Assembly: GCA_033283165.1 (NCBI GenBank)
Contig: JAWMQL010000001.1
Coordinates: 744,001 to 808,000, forward strand
DNA length: 64,000 nucleotides
Reading direction: 5' to 3'
Source: JAWMQL01 sp033283165
Lineage (GTDB): Bacteria > Pseudomonadota > Gammaproteobacteria > Pseudomonadales > Halieaceae
Below are positions 8,911 through 18,628 of the stretch, one piece after another (the stretch's first letter is position 1; every line of letters starts with the position of its first letter). The notes under the pieces are model-generated. The model was not told the DNA's origin. It did not search any database and was given only the letters and a program-made list of their open reading frames with translations. The translations under genes were made by a program, and so were the position numbers.

Positions 8911-11412
8911 CTAGAAACTGTAACCCAGGGTGAGGCCATAGGTGCGCGGCTCCAGCAGGAACTGGTTGGTGATCAGGCCAAGGTTCTGGTCCGCCAGCCA
9001 CTGTCCGGTGACGTGGTCCTCGTCGCCGATATTCCTGACCCAGCCCTGCAGGTACCAGCGTCCGTCCTGCCGATGGATACCGAGGGTGGCGTTCCACACA
9101 TCCCACTGATCCACCCGGTCGTTGGGGGCATTGAACAGGCGGGTATAAAAATTGTCCTGCCAGTAATAGCTGCTGCCCAGACGCAGGTCCAGGTTGTTAT
9201 CCAGCGGCCAGGTGTACTCCACGCTCAGGCTGACAGAATACTCGGGGGCGTTCACCAGCTGGTTGCCGCTGAGGTCGTAGGGCAGCCCGTCGCAGGTGCG
9301 GGTGCCGCCGGGGCAACCGGGGCCGACATAGGTGTTGGCATTGGGGCCACTGACGATGTTTTCGGTGGTGCCGAGTTGGTTGATGTTGGCCGGGTCGACA
9401 CTGACAAACTCGTCGATCTCGGTATCCAGCCAGGCAATATTGGCGCCCAGCCGCCAGTGGCTGTCCGGAACCCAGATCAGTTCGGTCTCCAGCCCCTGTA
9501 CAGAGGAGCTGTCCACATTCTCGTTGATGGAGGTCTGGTTGGTGATCTTGGCTACCTGCAGGTCCTGGAAATCGTAGTAGAACCAGGTGCCGTTCAGCTG
9601 CAGCCGGTTGTCCAGCCAGCGGGTTTTCAGACCCAGTTCCAGGGCGTTGATGTACTCGGGCCCGAAAAATGCGAGGTCGGGGTTCCCGCCGCGGGCGGGA
9701 TCAAGCAGCGGCGACTCGACTGAAATGGGGTTGAAGCCGCCGCTCTTGTAACTGCGGGAAAGCGTGGCGTACAGCAGTACATCGTCGCCGAAATCGTAGC
9801 TCAGGTTGAGCTTGCCGGTGACCTCGTCGGAATCTCCCTGATAGGTTTCATAGTCGCCCCCGGGTAGCGTCGGATCATCCAGGAATGCGAGATAGATGGT
9901 CCGTTGCCTGGAGGTTTTTTCCTCCTCCGTATAACGCAGGCCGAGAGTAACGGACAGGCGTGCCGTGGCCTGCCAGTACAACTCGCCGAATACGGCCCAG
10001 GTATCCAGTTCGTAGGGGTCGGTATTGGACCAGAATTGCCGTTGCACATCGGGCAGTCCGTTCAGCTGGCCGAACAATTCCAGCGCGGCGTTGTAGACGT
10101 AATAGTCGTTGTGGGCGTCATAGTTCAACCAGAATGCCCCCAGCAGGAAATTCCAGTCACCCTGGAAGTCCGACGCCAGTCGCAGTTCCTGGCTCCACTG
10201 GCGCGAGTCGATAAAGGAGCGATCGGAAGAGTAGGCGCGGTCGGTCGTATAGTAGCCGTCGGGTCCCTGTTGGACCCGCACCTCCACCGGCCAGGGCTCT
10301 GAAGCGACGGCAAAATCGTAATCGTTGCGGGCGTCGAAAAAGGCGTCGTGATATCCGGTCAGGCTGGTCAGGGTGTAGTCGCCCAGTTCGAGGTTGATCT
10401 CCAGTGAGCTGACCCATTCCTCGACCTCGTATACCGGCGTGAAGTCCAGTGCCTGGCGGCGGGGATTGGCGTATATAGCGCTGTTGACGAAATCGTCCTC
10501 CGGGAACGACAGGCCAGTGACGCTGCCGATCAGGTTGGTGATAAAACCGGTTACTGTCGCCCCGGTGTGGGTGCGCTGGTCCGCCAGCCCGGTGGGTAAA
10601 CACCCCAGGATGCCCTCCGGGTCCCTGAGACAGCGTTGATTACTGCCGCGCATGCGATCGGAGTCTTCCTTGAAATAGTTGACCACCAGATGCGCTTCGA
10701 CCCGTTCGTTGCTGAACAGGGTGGAGGATCGCAGCGAGTACATATCGCGGCCATCGACATCCTCTCCGGTGAAGGTGTTATCCACGAAGCCGTCGCGCCG
10801 GAGAAAAAAACCGGAAAAACGCTGCTGCCAGCTGTCGTTGAGGGGCAGGTTGATTGCGCCCCTGGTCTTTACCGCGTTGTAATTGCCCAGTTCGATCTGG
10901 ATGTCGCCCCCGAACTCCGGCTCCGGCCGTCGGCTGATGATATTGATGACCCCCGCGGTGGTGTTTCGCCCATACAGGGTTCCCTGCGGTCCGCGCAGGA
11001 TTTCCACCCGCTCGATATCGTAGTACTCGGTTTCGAAAGAGCGGGGGGCGTTCAGGTACACGCCATTGAAGTGGACCCCGGTGCCACTGTCTGCGGAGAC
11101 TCCTACGGCGCTGTTGCCTATGCCTCGTATGGCAATGTTGGCGGCATTGAATTGCCCCTTGCTCATCAACATGTTGGGCACGCTCATCTGGATGTCCAGG
11201 GCGTTGTTGATCAGGCCCTGGGCCAGGTCGTCACCGCTGAGTGCCGTGACCGCGATAGCGGTGTCCTGCAGCGTCGTGCTGCGTTTCTCGGCAGTGACTA
11301 TCACCTCCTCGAGTCGCGCGGTCTGCGCGAGAACGCTGCCAGTGCAAACAGCGGAAAAAAGCGCTGAAAACAGCATGCCAACCGGCTTACGGCGGTTCGG
11401 GATAATCCGCAT
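8911..11412 (-). CDS. TonB-dependent receptor
   Basis: An 833-residue outer-membrane receptor. It has a signal peptide of about 29 residues ending SVLA, then a TonB-box-like LEEVIVTAEKR, then a plug domain (PNMLMSKGQFNAANIAIRGI, VEILRGPQGTLYGRNTTAGV). The rest is a 22-strand-type barrel ending in the terminal aromatic YSF. It looks like the large uncharacterised TonB-dependent receptor group common in marine Gammaproteobacteria and sphingomonads. The ligand cannot be read from the sequence and no siderophore, cobalamin or polysaccharide genes flank it. The ATG at 11412 follows AAGGG on the minus strand. Confidence 0.92.
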   Translation of the reverse strand: MRIIPNRRKPVGMLFSALFSAVCTGSVLAQTARLEEVIVTAEKRSTTLQDTAIAVTALSGDDLAQGLINNALDIQMSVPNMLMSKGQFNAANIAIRGIGNSAVGVSADSGTGVHFNGVYLNAPRSFETEYYDIERVEILRGPQGTLYGRNTTAGVINIISRRPEPEFGGDIQIELGNYNAVKTRGAINLPLNDSWQQRFSGFFLRRDGFVDNTFTGEDVDGRDMYSLRSSTLFSNERVEAHLVVNYFKEDSDRMRGSNQRCLRDPEGILGCLPTGLADQRTHTGATVTGFITNLIGSVTGLSFPEDDFVNSAIYANPRRQALDFTPVYEVEEWVSSLEINLELGDYTLTSLTGYHDAFFDARNDYDFAVASEPWPVEVRVQQGPDGYYTTDRAYSSDRSFIDSRQWSQELRLASDFQGDWNFLLGAFWLNYDAHNDYYVYNAALELFGQLNGLPDVQRQFWSNTDPYELDTWAVFGELYWQATARLSVTLGLRYTEEEKTSRQRTIYLAFLDDPTLPGGDYETYQGDSDEVTGKLNLSYDFGDDVLLYATLSRSYKSGGFNPISVESPLLDPARGGNPDLAFFGPEYINALELGLKTRWLDNRLQLNGTWFYYDFQDLQVAKITNQTSINENVDSSSVQGLETELIWVPDSHWRLGANIAWLDTEIDEFVSVDPANINQLGTTENIVSGPNANTYVGPGCPGGTRTCDGLPYDLSGNQLVNAPEYSVSLSVEYTWPLDNNLDLRLGSSYYWQDNFYTRLFNAPNDRVDQWDVWNATLGIHRQDGRWYLQGWVRNIGDEDHVTGQWLADQNLGLITNQFLLEPRTYGLTLGYSF

Positions 11413-11501
11413 ATAGCGTGGCCCTTATCGTTATTGTTGCCCTGTTGGTAACTATGGTAGCGTGTTCGGGTTCGATAAAAAACCGGGGTGCTTGCCGGAC
11501 T

Positions 11502-12116
11502 GTGGCTATCTTTGGAAAAGACGCTGGAATACCGGACAGATTACTGGCGTCGGCTGCCTTGATGCTGCTGTTGAGCGCCTGCGGTAGCCTGGTGGATGAG
11601 CGGTCCGGGGAGGAAGTCGCAGAGCGCCCTGCGCCGGGAGCGGTGCGCCAGGCGGGTGCCTGGCATTGTGTCGCGGATGACGATCAGGTCTGGCGCTGCC
11701 ACGCCGCAGCGGCGCAGGCAACACCACCGACAGCGGCCGAATTTGCGCCGGACCTCATACCGGAGGAATCCCGCGCGGACCTTGCAGCGGTGGCGCCGAC
11801 AGCGGTAAACGAGGAAGCAGTCCCACAGCCGGAATCCGTTTCCGTGGCTCCGCCAGCGGGTTTCGTGTTGCAGTTCGCCTCCCTGCGTAACCTCGATCAG
11901 GCCCGTACCGTCCGCGCCACGATGCCGTCGGTACCGCTGCGGATATTGCGGACCCGCGGCCTGCAGGGTGAGTGGTACGTCGTGGTCAGTGAGGCCGTGT
12001 ATCCAGACGCAGCCAGCGCGCGAGCCGCCGCTGCGGATACGTCGACCGGTTCCGAGTTCTGGGTTCGAACAGCTGCTGATCTGGCCGGGAAAACGCTGTC
12101 GTGCCCGGCTTGCTAG
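11502..12116 (+). CDS. SPOR domain-containing lipoprotein
   Basis: The N-terminus has a lipoprotein signal with lipobox LLSAC (AALMLLLSACGSLVDE). A Pro/Ala-rich linker of about 100 residues follows. The C-terminal ~75 residues (FVLQFASLRNLDQARTV, GEWYVVVSEAVYPDAASARA) are a SPOR domain, which binds denuded glycan strands of peptidoglycan at the septum. The start is uncertain. GTG 11502 gives a compact n-region and is preferred. The frame is open back to GTG 11418, but that start has no ribosome binding site and overlaps the receptor promoter. The 3' end overlaps the convergent RND gene by 4 bp. Confidence 0.7.
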   Translation: MAIFGKDAGIPDRLLASAALMLLLSACGSLVDERSGEEVAERPAPGAVRQAGAWHCVADDDQVWRCHAAAAQATPPTAAEFAPDLIPEESRADLAAVAPTAVNEEAVPQPESVSVAPPAGFVLQFASLRNLDQARTVRATMPSVPLRILRTRGLQGEWYVVVSEAVYPDAASARAAAADTSTGSEFWVRTAADLAGKTLSCPAC

Positions 12117-15100
12117 GACATCCCCTGGTGGCCGCTTGCCACCTTGTCGAGCGGCTCAACCGGGCGCTGTCCTGATCGGGTGGCCCGCGCCAGGTCTTCC
12201 AGTGCCAGGTAGAGACAGGGAACCAGGAACAGGGTAATGACCGTTCCGAACAGCACACCGAAGGCCAGCGAGATCGCCATGGGCACGAACATGACCAGCG
12301 ATATGGTGTTATCCAGCATCAGTGGTGTCAGCCCCAGGAAGGTGGTGATGCTGGTTAGCACAATGGGCCTGAAACGTACCGCGCCCGCGTGTCCGACAAC
12401 CTGGCGCAAATCCTTGCTCCCCGCGCGATTGCGGTTTATGAAGTCCACCAGTACCAGGGAAGAGTTAACCACCACGCCCGACAGGGCCACGATGCCCAAC
12501 AGGGAAAAGAACACCAGGTCCACCCCCAGGATCATGTGTCCCAGCATCGCGCCCACCATGCCAAAGGGAATCACACTCATGATAACCAGCGGTTGCAGGT
12601 AGGACTGCAGCGGGATTGCGAGCAGCGCGTAGATGACCAGCAGGGCCAGCAGGGCGAAACCGCCCAGCGCCGACATGGATTCCTGCCGATCTTCCGCCTC
12701 GCCTGACAGCCTGAAATTTACCCCGGGGTGTTGGGCGATGATGCTGGCTATGTCATTGTCGGTGAGTTGCTGCAGGATTGTTTCGGGGTTGTTGGCGCGC
12801 CGGTCCACGTCGGCCCGGACGCTGACCACCCGCTGCCCGCCGACCCGGTTGATGGTGGTGAATCCCCGGCCCAGTTCAGCTCTCGCCACGCTGGAAAACG
12901 GCACCTCGATACCCTCGGCGGTACGAATCCGCATTTGCTCCAGGTCACCCATGGAGCGCCGTTCCTCCTCCGGGTAACGCACCATGACCCGTACATCGTC
13001 TTTGCCGCGCTGGATGCGCTGCGCCTCGTAGCCGTAAAAAGCCTGCCTGACCTGTCGCCCCAGGTCGCTGGTGGTCAGTCCGAGATTGCGGGCCTCGGGC
13101 AGCAGTCGCAATTGCACTTCCTGCTTGCCCGCGCGGAACGTATCCGTCACATCCATTACTCCCGGGTAGCTCTGCAAGACTTCGCGAAGCGAGGCCGCCG
13201 CGGAGCGCAGTTCTTCGAAGTTGGACCCGTACAGTTCTATGTCGATGGGGCTGCCCAGGCTGAGCGCCTGGGAGGTGAAACTCAGTTCCACGGCGTCGGG
13301 AATACTGCCCGACAATTCCCGCCAGCGATTGGCGAAGACACTGGTGGGTTCGCCGTCATAGTCCCGGGGCAGGTTGAGTTCAATGCCTATTTCCGCCAGG
13401 TGCGAGCCGGTAGTGGCGCCGAAACCCACGCTGCCCTTGGGTATGGTGGCGCCGATACTCGAAAACACATGCCGCACCATGGAGCCCTGCTCCAGAGCAC
13501 GCCCCCGATCGAGTTCTTCCCGCAACTGGTTGGCCGCCCGCTCGATGGCGCGTGCCGCCCGGGCGGTTTCCTCCACCGGCGTACCCTCGGGCATGACCAG
13601 GTTGGCGTAGAGCCGGGTGCCTTCCACCGCGGGGAAAAACTGGAAGACAATCCTGCCACTCAACAGCAGCGAGAGGGCGAGAATAAGCACCGCCAGACCC
13701 ACGCTCATCGTCAGGTAGCGCCACTCCAGGGCCCTGTTTACGGCGGGCTCATAGTAACGGCAGGCGATTTGCTCCAGGCCGCCGGAAATCCTGTCCTGGA
13801 GTTTCAGCCATTTTTTGAGCAGTGCGTTATCTCCGGGCTCTCGCTCGGCGCTGCGGTGGGCGAGGTGCGAGGGCAGGATCATCTGCGATTCGATGATGCT
13901 GAAGGTCAGGGCGGTAATCACCACATAACCGATAGCGCCGAAAAAGCTGTTCATCGCCCCGGGTATGTTGATGATCGGGATGAAGGTCGCCATCGTGGTC
14001 AGTACCCCGAAGATCACCGGGACCGAGACTTCCTGGGCGCCCTGGACGGCCGCCTGTAACTGTGGTTTGCCCTGTTGCTCGTGGGCATAGATTCGTTCAC
14101 CAACCACGATGGCGTCATCGACCAGGATGCCCAGCACCAGGATAAAGCCGACCACGGAGACCGTGGAGATAGAGATGCCCAGGACGGGGAACATGGTAAC
14201 GGTTCCAAGCAGGGCCACGGGTATGCCGGCCGCCACCCAGAGTGCCAGCCGGAAGCGCAGGAACAGGGTCAGCACCAGCAGTACCAGTAACAGGCCGCTG
14301 CGGGCATTTTTACCGAGTGCGTCCAGCCGGTCTACCAGGTCCTGGGACTCGTCGCTCCAGATGGTCATCTCGATGCCTTCCGGTACCCAGGCCCGGGCGT
14401 CACGCATGTACTGCTGGACGGACCCGGCGATTTCCATGATATCTTCCTCGCCCACCCGGGATACTTTCAGGCCGACCGCAGGTTTGCCGTCGAAACGAGC
14501 CAGCAGGTCGGTGTCTTCGAAGCCGTCGACTACCCGGGCGATATCGGACAGGGTCACCGCTGTGCCGTCGGCTCGGGTCATGACCACCACATCTTCGAAT
14601 TCATTGCCCCGGTAGGACTGCCCCATCGTCCGCAGCAGAATCTCGCCGCCCTCTGTTTTCAGGGCGCCACCCGGTATGTCCAGGGAGCTGCGTTCGATGG
14701 CCTGGCCGACCTGGGCCAGGGTGAGGCCGTGGCGCCTGAGGGTTTGCTCGGAGACCTCGACCGATATCTCATAGGGTCTGGCGAACAGCAACTCCACCTG
14801 GGAAACCCCTGGCATGGCGGCCAGGTCATCCCGCATTCGCTGGCCGATCAGCTTCAGGGAGCGTTCGTCGGTGTCGCCATAAACCGCCACATGAAGCACG
14901 TTGGCGGCTACCGTGATTTCCGCGGTCACCGGTTTCTCGGTTTCGGCCGGGAAGGAGTCAATGGCATCCACCCGGCTCTTGATGTCGTTGGACACCTTGT
15001 TTTTGTCGACCCCGTCCACCAGTTCTATGATCACCGAGCAGTAGCCCTCGGAGGCCGTGGAGCGAATCTTGTCGATACCCTCGGTACCCTCGACAGCTTC

Positions 15101-15307
15101 CTCGATCCGTACGCAGACGCCGCGCTCAACTTCCTCGGGTGCTGCACCCAGGTAGGGCACCTTGACATGGACGGCGTCGACCTCGATATTCGGGAACTCT
15201 TCCTGGTGCAGGGTGGGCAGGGTCAGGAGGCCGGCCGCGATGAGAATCATCATCAGCAGGTTGGCGGCAACCGGATTGTGAATGAACCACTCGATAATGC
15301 GGTGCAT
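12113..15307 (-). CDS. RND-family efflux transporter permease
   Basis: A 1064-residue inner-membrane proton-driven pump subunit of the HAE1/AcrB class. It begins MHRIIEWFIHNPVAANLLMM (TM1), has a periplasmic porter domain (EEFPNIEVDAVHVKVPY), a block of helices with the proton-relay region VVGFILVLGILVDDAIVVGE, then a duplicated second half ending with ALSGVVVNSSLVLVDFINRNR and VLFGTVITLFLVPCLYLALE. The length is normal. Transcribed with the adaptor gene upstream (4-bp gap, 15308-15311). No outer-membrane channel gene is adjacent, so it probably uses a shared TolC-type protein. The substrate is unknown. Confidence 0.92.
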   Translation of the reverse strand: MHRIIEWFIHNPVAANLLMMILIAAGLLTLPTLHQEEFPNIEVDAVHVKVPYLGAAPEEVERGVCVRIEEAVEGTEGIDKIRSTASEGYCSVIIELVDGVDKNKVSNDIKSRVDAIDSFPAETEKPVTAEITVAANVLHVAVYGDTDERSLKLIGQRMRDDLAAMPGVSQVELLFARPYEISVEVSEQTLRRHGLTLAQVGQAIERSSLDIPGGALKTEGGEILLRTMGQSYRGNEFEDVVVMTRADGTAVTLSDIARVVDGFEDTDLLARFDGKPAVGLKVSRVGEEDIMEIAGSVQQYMRDARAWVPEGIEMTIWSDESQDLVDRLDALGKNARSGLLLVLLVLTLFLRFRLALWVAAGIPVALLGTVTMFPVLGISISTVSVVGFILVLGILVDDAIVVGERIYAHEQQGKPQLQAAVQGAQEVSVPVIFGVLTTMATFIPIINIPGAMNSFFGAIGYVVITALTFSIIESQMILPSHLAHRSAEREPGDNALLKKWLKLQDRISGGLEQIACRYYEPAVNRALEWRYLTMSVGLAVLILALSLLLSGRIVFQFFPAVEGTRLYANLVMPEGTPVEETARAARAIERAANQLREELDRGRALEQGSMVRHVFSSIGATIPKGSVGFGATTGSHLAEIGIELNLPRDYDGEPTSVFANRWRELSGSIPDAVELSFTSQALSLGSPIDIELYGSNFEELRSAAASLREVLQSYPGVMDVTDTFRAGKQEVQLRLLPEARNLGLTTSDLGRQVRQAFYGYEAQRIQRGKDDVRVMVRYPEEERRSMGDLEQMRIRTAEGIEVPFSSVARAELGRGFTTINRVGGQRVVSVRADVDRRANNPETILQQLTDNDIASIIAQHPGVNFRLSGEAEDRQESMSALGGFALLALLVIYALLAIPLQSYLQPLVIMSVIPFGMVGAMLGHMILGVDLVFFSLLGIVALSGVVVNSSLVLVDFINRNRAGSKDLRQVVGHAGAVRFRPIVLTSITTFLGLTPLMLDNTISLVMFVPMAISLAFGVLFGTVITLFLVPCLYLALEDLARATRSGQRPVEPLDKVASGHQGMS

Positions 15308-15311
15308 AAGG

Positions 15312-16454
15312 CTACTCGAGAACCGGTTCTACGCGCATGCCATCCACCACGGTCTGCAGCGGAGAAATACAAACCAGTTCGCCATTTTCCAGACCGGCAC
15401 TGATCAGCACCTCATCGTGCTCCAGTCGCAGCACCTGTACCGGGCGAAAGTGCAGCCGGTTGTTGTCGTCCACTACCAGCACCTCGTCGCGGTCCCTGAT
15501 GGCGGAGCGGGGCAGGCGCATAACGTTTTCAACCCGGCGGCCGCGAATCTCGGCCTGGACGAACAGGCCTACCGGCAGCACCGGACTTTTGTCATCCCGG
15601 CTGTAAGGAATGCGGGTAACGCCGAACAGCATACGCGAACGCGCGTCGAATTCCGCCTCTGTGCGCTCCAGTTCGCCCTCCCAGAACACCCGGGTTTTGC
15701 CAAAATCCGCTGCCACCGTTACCGGGGGCCGCTGTTCCGCGGGAATCTGTCCCTGGCGGGAGACCGGGATGCCGAGGTAGGTCAACTGGTCGGCGGCGAT
15801 GGGCAGGCGCACTTCCACGTAGTCGGCGGCGTAGATGGTGCCGATGCTATTGCCGCGACTGACAAACTGGCCCAGGTCCACCTGTTCGCTGCGCACCAGG
15901 CCGTCAAAAGGCGCGCGCAATTCCGTGCGATAGAGGTCACGCTCGGCCTGGTCCTGGGCCGCCCGCGCTTCCAGCAGCGTGGACTCGGCAATACGGGCTG
16001 CACGGCGAGCCGTGTCCAATTGTGACTGGCTGGCGAGTTTCTTGTCGAACAGGCTTTCCAGGCGTCGCAATTCGTCCGTGGCGAATTCGGCCTCGACCTC
16101 CGCCCTCGTGCGGCGGGCCCGGGCGCCTTCCAGTGCGGTGCGGTAGTCGGCGTCATCGATGCGCAGCAGGACGTCACCCTCCTTGAAGACCCCGCCTCCC
16201 ACCAGCGCGGGACTGATCCAGGTTACCGTTCCGGACACTTCCGGAATCAGTTCTGACTGGCTGCGCGGTTGCACCGTGCCCTGGGAACTGATGGTCAGGT
16301 ACTCATCGCCGGCTGCCACGCGCATGACGCGCACGCTGATCGGTCGCGTTTCGACAGCCTCCTCGATTTTTTTCTCGGGATTGGCCACGATGAGGGCCGC
16401 CAGGGCCAGGGCCGCGGCGATCACCAGTACCGGGTAAAGTCGTTTCTTGTTCAT
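15312..16454 (-). CDS. RND efflux periplasmic adaptor (HlyD/MFP family)
   Basis: A 380-residue adaptor. It has an N-terminal membrane anchor (YPVLVIAAALALAALIVANP), a lipoyl/barrel-sandwich half-motif (VSGTVTWISPALVGGGVFKEGDVLLRI), an alpha-helical hairpin (~120-190, rich in Arg, Glu and Ala), the second lipoyl half (ELRAPFDGLVRSEQVDLGQF), then beta-barrel and membrane-proximal domains. It bridges the RND pump and an outer-membrane channel. The ATG at 16454 follows GGAGTCCAG. The frame is open further upstream with no plausible signal. It is first in a two-gene operon with the permease. Confidence 0.9.
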   Translation of the reverse strand: MNKKRLYPVLVIAAALALAALIVANPEKKIEEAVETRPISVRVMRVAAGDEYLTISSQGTVQPRSQSELIPEVSGTVTWISPALVGGGVFKEGDVLLRIDDADYRTALEGARARRTRAEVEAEFATDELRRLESLFDKKLASQSQLDTARRAARIAESTLLEARAAQDQAERDLYRTELRAPFDGLVRSEQVDLGQFVSRGNSIGTIYAADYVEVRLPIAADQLTYLGIPVSRQGQIPAEQRPPVTVAADFGKTRVFWEGELERTEAEFDARSRMLFGVTRIPYSRDDKSPVLPVGLFVQAEIRGRRVENVMRLPRSAIRDRDEVLVVDDNNRLHFRPVQVLRLEHDEVLISAGLENGELVCISPLQTVVDGMRVEPVLE

Positions 16455-16518
16455 CTGGACTCCATCGCGGGCGATATCATAGCGGAAAAGCCTCGCCGGT
16501 AGTCCCCTTGCGATGAAA

Positions 16519-18585
16519 TCAGTCCTTGCCGGGTGTGCGCCTGCGCGGCGCGGTCCGCGCGGGTTGCGCGCCTCTGCGCCGGGCGCCGACGGGTTGACCC
16601 GTATGCTGGGTAGCGAAGGCCTGGCTGCCGGCGGGTACGCGCTGGTGGCGGCGGGCGGGTTGGCGCGGTGGCACCAGGTGGTTTTTACCGTTGCCAATCA
16701 GGTCCGCCCGGCCCATTTTTTTCAGGGTCTTGCGCAGTAACGGCCAATTGTCAGGATCGTGGTATCGCAGGAAGGCCTTGTGCAGCCTGCGCTGGGATAG
16801 CCCCCTGACCACCGGCATGGTGTCGCTGGTGCGATTCACCCTGTGCAGGGGGTTCTTGCCGCTGTGATACATGGCGGTGGCGCTGGCCATGGGCGAGGGG
16901 TAGAAGGTTTGTACCTGGTCGGCGCGGAACCGGTTGCGTTTGAGCCACAGGGCGAGATTCATCATGTCTTCGTCGCTGGTGCCGGGATGGGCGGCGATAA
17001 AATAAGGTATCAGGTATTGTTCTTTGCCGGCCTCGCGGGAGAACTTTTCGAACATGGCCTTGAACCGGTCATAACTGCCGATGCCCGGCTTCATCATCTT
17101 CGACAGGGGCCCATCTTCGGTATGCTCCGGTGCTATTTTCAGATAGCCGCCCACGTGGTGGGTGACCAGTTCCCGCACGTACTCCGGCTCCTCGACCGCG
17201 AGATCGTAGCGTAGCCCGGAAGCAATCAGTACTTTCTTGACTCCCGGTAACTCGCGCGCCTTGCGGTACAGGTCGATCAACGGTTTCTGGTTGGTATCCA
17301 GGTTTTTGCAGATTCCCGGGTACACGCAGCTCAGCTTGCGGCAGCTTGCCTCTACCTCGCGGCTCTTGCAGGCCAGCCGCCACATGTTCGCGGTCGGGCC
17401 GCCCAGGTCCGATATCACGCCCGTGAAAGCCGGGGAGGTGTCGCGGATCGCCTCGACCTCGCGCAGGATCGATTCCTCGGACCGGTTCTGGATGATGCGG
17501 CCCTCGTGTTCGGTGATGGAACAGAAGGTGCAGCCGCCGAAGCAGCCGCGCATGATGTTGACCGAGTGACGGATCATCTCGAAGGCCGGAATGCGCGCAT
17601 CGCCGTAGCTGCTGTGGGGCAGTCGGGTATAGGGCAGCTCAAACACCCAGTCCAGTTCGTCGGTTTCCAGTGGGATCGGCGGCGGATTCAGCCATACAAG
17701 CCGGTCGCCGTGGGCCTGTACCAGTGGCCGCGCGTTGTGCGGGTTGGTTTCCTTGTGCAGTAGACGGGAGGCGTGCGCATACAGGGCGCTGTCGCCTTTT
17801 ACCTGCTCGTAGGCGGGGATACGCAGGACCTGTTGCTCCGGTTGTGGGGTTCCCGCCAGCCGCAGCGGCGTCACGTCGATGGAGTCCAGCGCGACCTCCT
17901 GCCAGTCATCCGGTATCCGCTTACGGACGAAGGCGGTACCCCGCAGGTCGCGGATCCGGTTGACCGGTTCTCCGGCCGCCAACCGGTGGGCGATCTCGAC
18001 TATGGCGCGCTCGGCATTGCCGTACACCAGCAGGTCGGCGCGGCTGTCGAGCAAGATGGAGCGGCGGACCTTGTCTGACCAGTAATCGTAATGGGCAATG
18101 CGGCGCAGGCTCGCCTCGATGCCGCCGATTACCAGCGGAACCTGCTTGTAGGCCTCCCGCAGTCGCTGGCTGTAGACGATGACCGCCCGGTCGGGGCGCC
18201 GGTCGCCCTCGTTGTTTGGCGTGTAGGCGTCGTCGTTGCGCCGTTTCCGGTCCGCGGTGTAGCGGTTGATCATGGAGTCCATGTTGCCCGCTGCCACGCC
18301 AAAGAACAGATTGGGTTCGCCCAGAACCTTGAACGGCTCCGCGCTGGTCCAGTCCGGCTGCGCGATGATGCCCACCCGGAAGCCCTGGGCTTCCAGCACG
18401 CGTCCGATAACCGCCATGCCGAAGCTGGGGTGGTCGACGTACGCGTCCCCGGTGACAATGATGATGTCGCAGCTGTCCCAGCCCAGCGCGTCCATTTCAG
18501 CCCGGGTCATGGGGAGTTCGGGTGCCGGGCCGAAACATTCTGCCCAGTACTTGCGATAACTGTGAATGGCGGTTGCCCGCGTCAT
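16519..18585 (-). CDS. ygiQ: YgiQ family radical SAM protein
   Basis: A 688-residue radical SAM enzyme of the YgiQ/UPF0313 family. It has an N-terminal B12-binding-like region (SCDIIIVTGDAYVDHPSFGM, GFRVGIIAQPDW), then the radical SAM core with the cluster motif MRGCFGGCTFCSI (CX3CX2C) around residue 380. A downstream HPGTSDEDMMNLALWL and the conserved QTFYPSPMASATAMY follow, and the last ~50 residues are a low-complexity Arg/Ala/Pro tail typical of the family. The in vivo reaction is not established. The start at ATG 18585 (MTRATAIHSYRKYW) matches the family N-terminus, so the longer open frame is not used. Confidence 0.92.
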   Translation of the reverse strand: MTRATAIHSYRKYWAECFGPAPELPMTRAEMDALGWDSCDIIIVTGDAYVDHPSFGMAVIGRVLEAQGFRVGIIAQPDWTSAEPFKVLGEPNLFFGVAAGNMDSMINRYTADRKRRNDDAYTPNNEGDRRPDRAVIVYSQRLREAYKQVPLVIGGIEASLRRIAHYDYWSDKVRRSILLDSRADLLVYGNAERAIVEIAHRLAAGEPVNRIRDLRGTAFVRKRIPDDWQEVALDSIDVTPLRLAGTPQPEQQVLRIPAYEQVKGDSALYAHASRLLHKETNPHNARPLVQAHGDRLVWLNPPPIPLETDELDWVFELPYTRLPHSSYGDARIPAFEMIRHSVNIMRGCFGGCTFCSITEHEGRIIQNRSEESILREVEAIRDTSPAFTGVISDLGGPTANMWRLACKSREVEASCRKLSCVYPGICKNLDTNQKPLIDLYRKARELPGVKKVLIASGLRYDLAVEEPEYVRELVTHHVGGYLKIAPEHTEDGPLSKMMKPGIGSYDRFKAMFEKFSREAGKEQYLIPYFIAAHPGTSDEDMMNLALWLKRNRFRADQVQTFYPSPMASATAMYHSGKNPLHRVNRTSDTMPVVRGLSQRRLHKAFLRYHDPDNWPLLRKTLKKMGRADLIGNGKNHLVPPRQPARRHQRVPAGSQAFATQHTGQPVGARRRGAQPARTAPRRRTPGKD

Positions 18586-18628
18586 GTGATACCTGGCCAG
18601 CGAATCGGGAGGGCGCAGTATACCCGAT

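Noticed and set aside
11418..11501. N-terminal extension of the SPOR lipoprotein starting MALIVIVALLVTMVACSG
   Set aside because: It has no ribosome binding site and no basic n-region, and it overlaps the divergent receptor's promoter. A normal lipoprotein signal lies downstream. It cannot be fully excluded.
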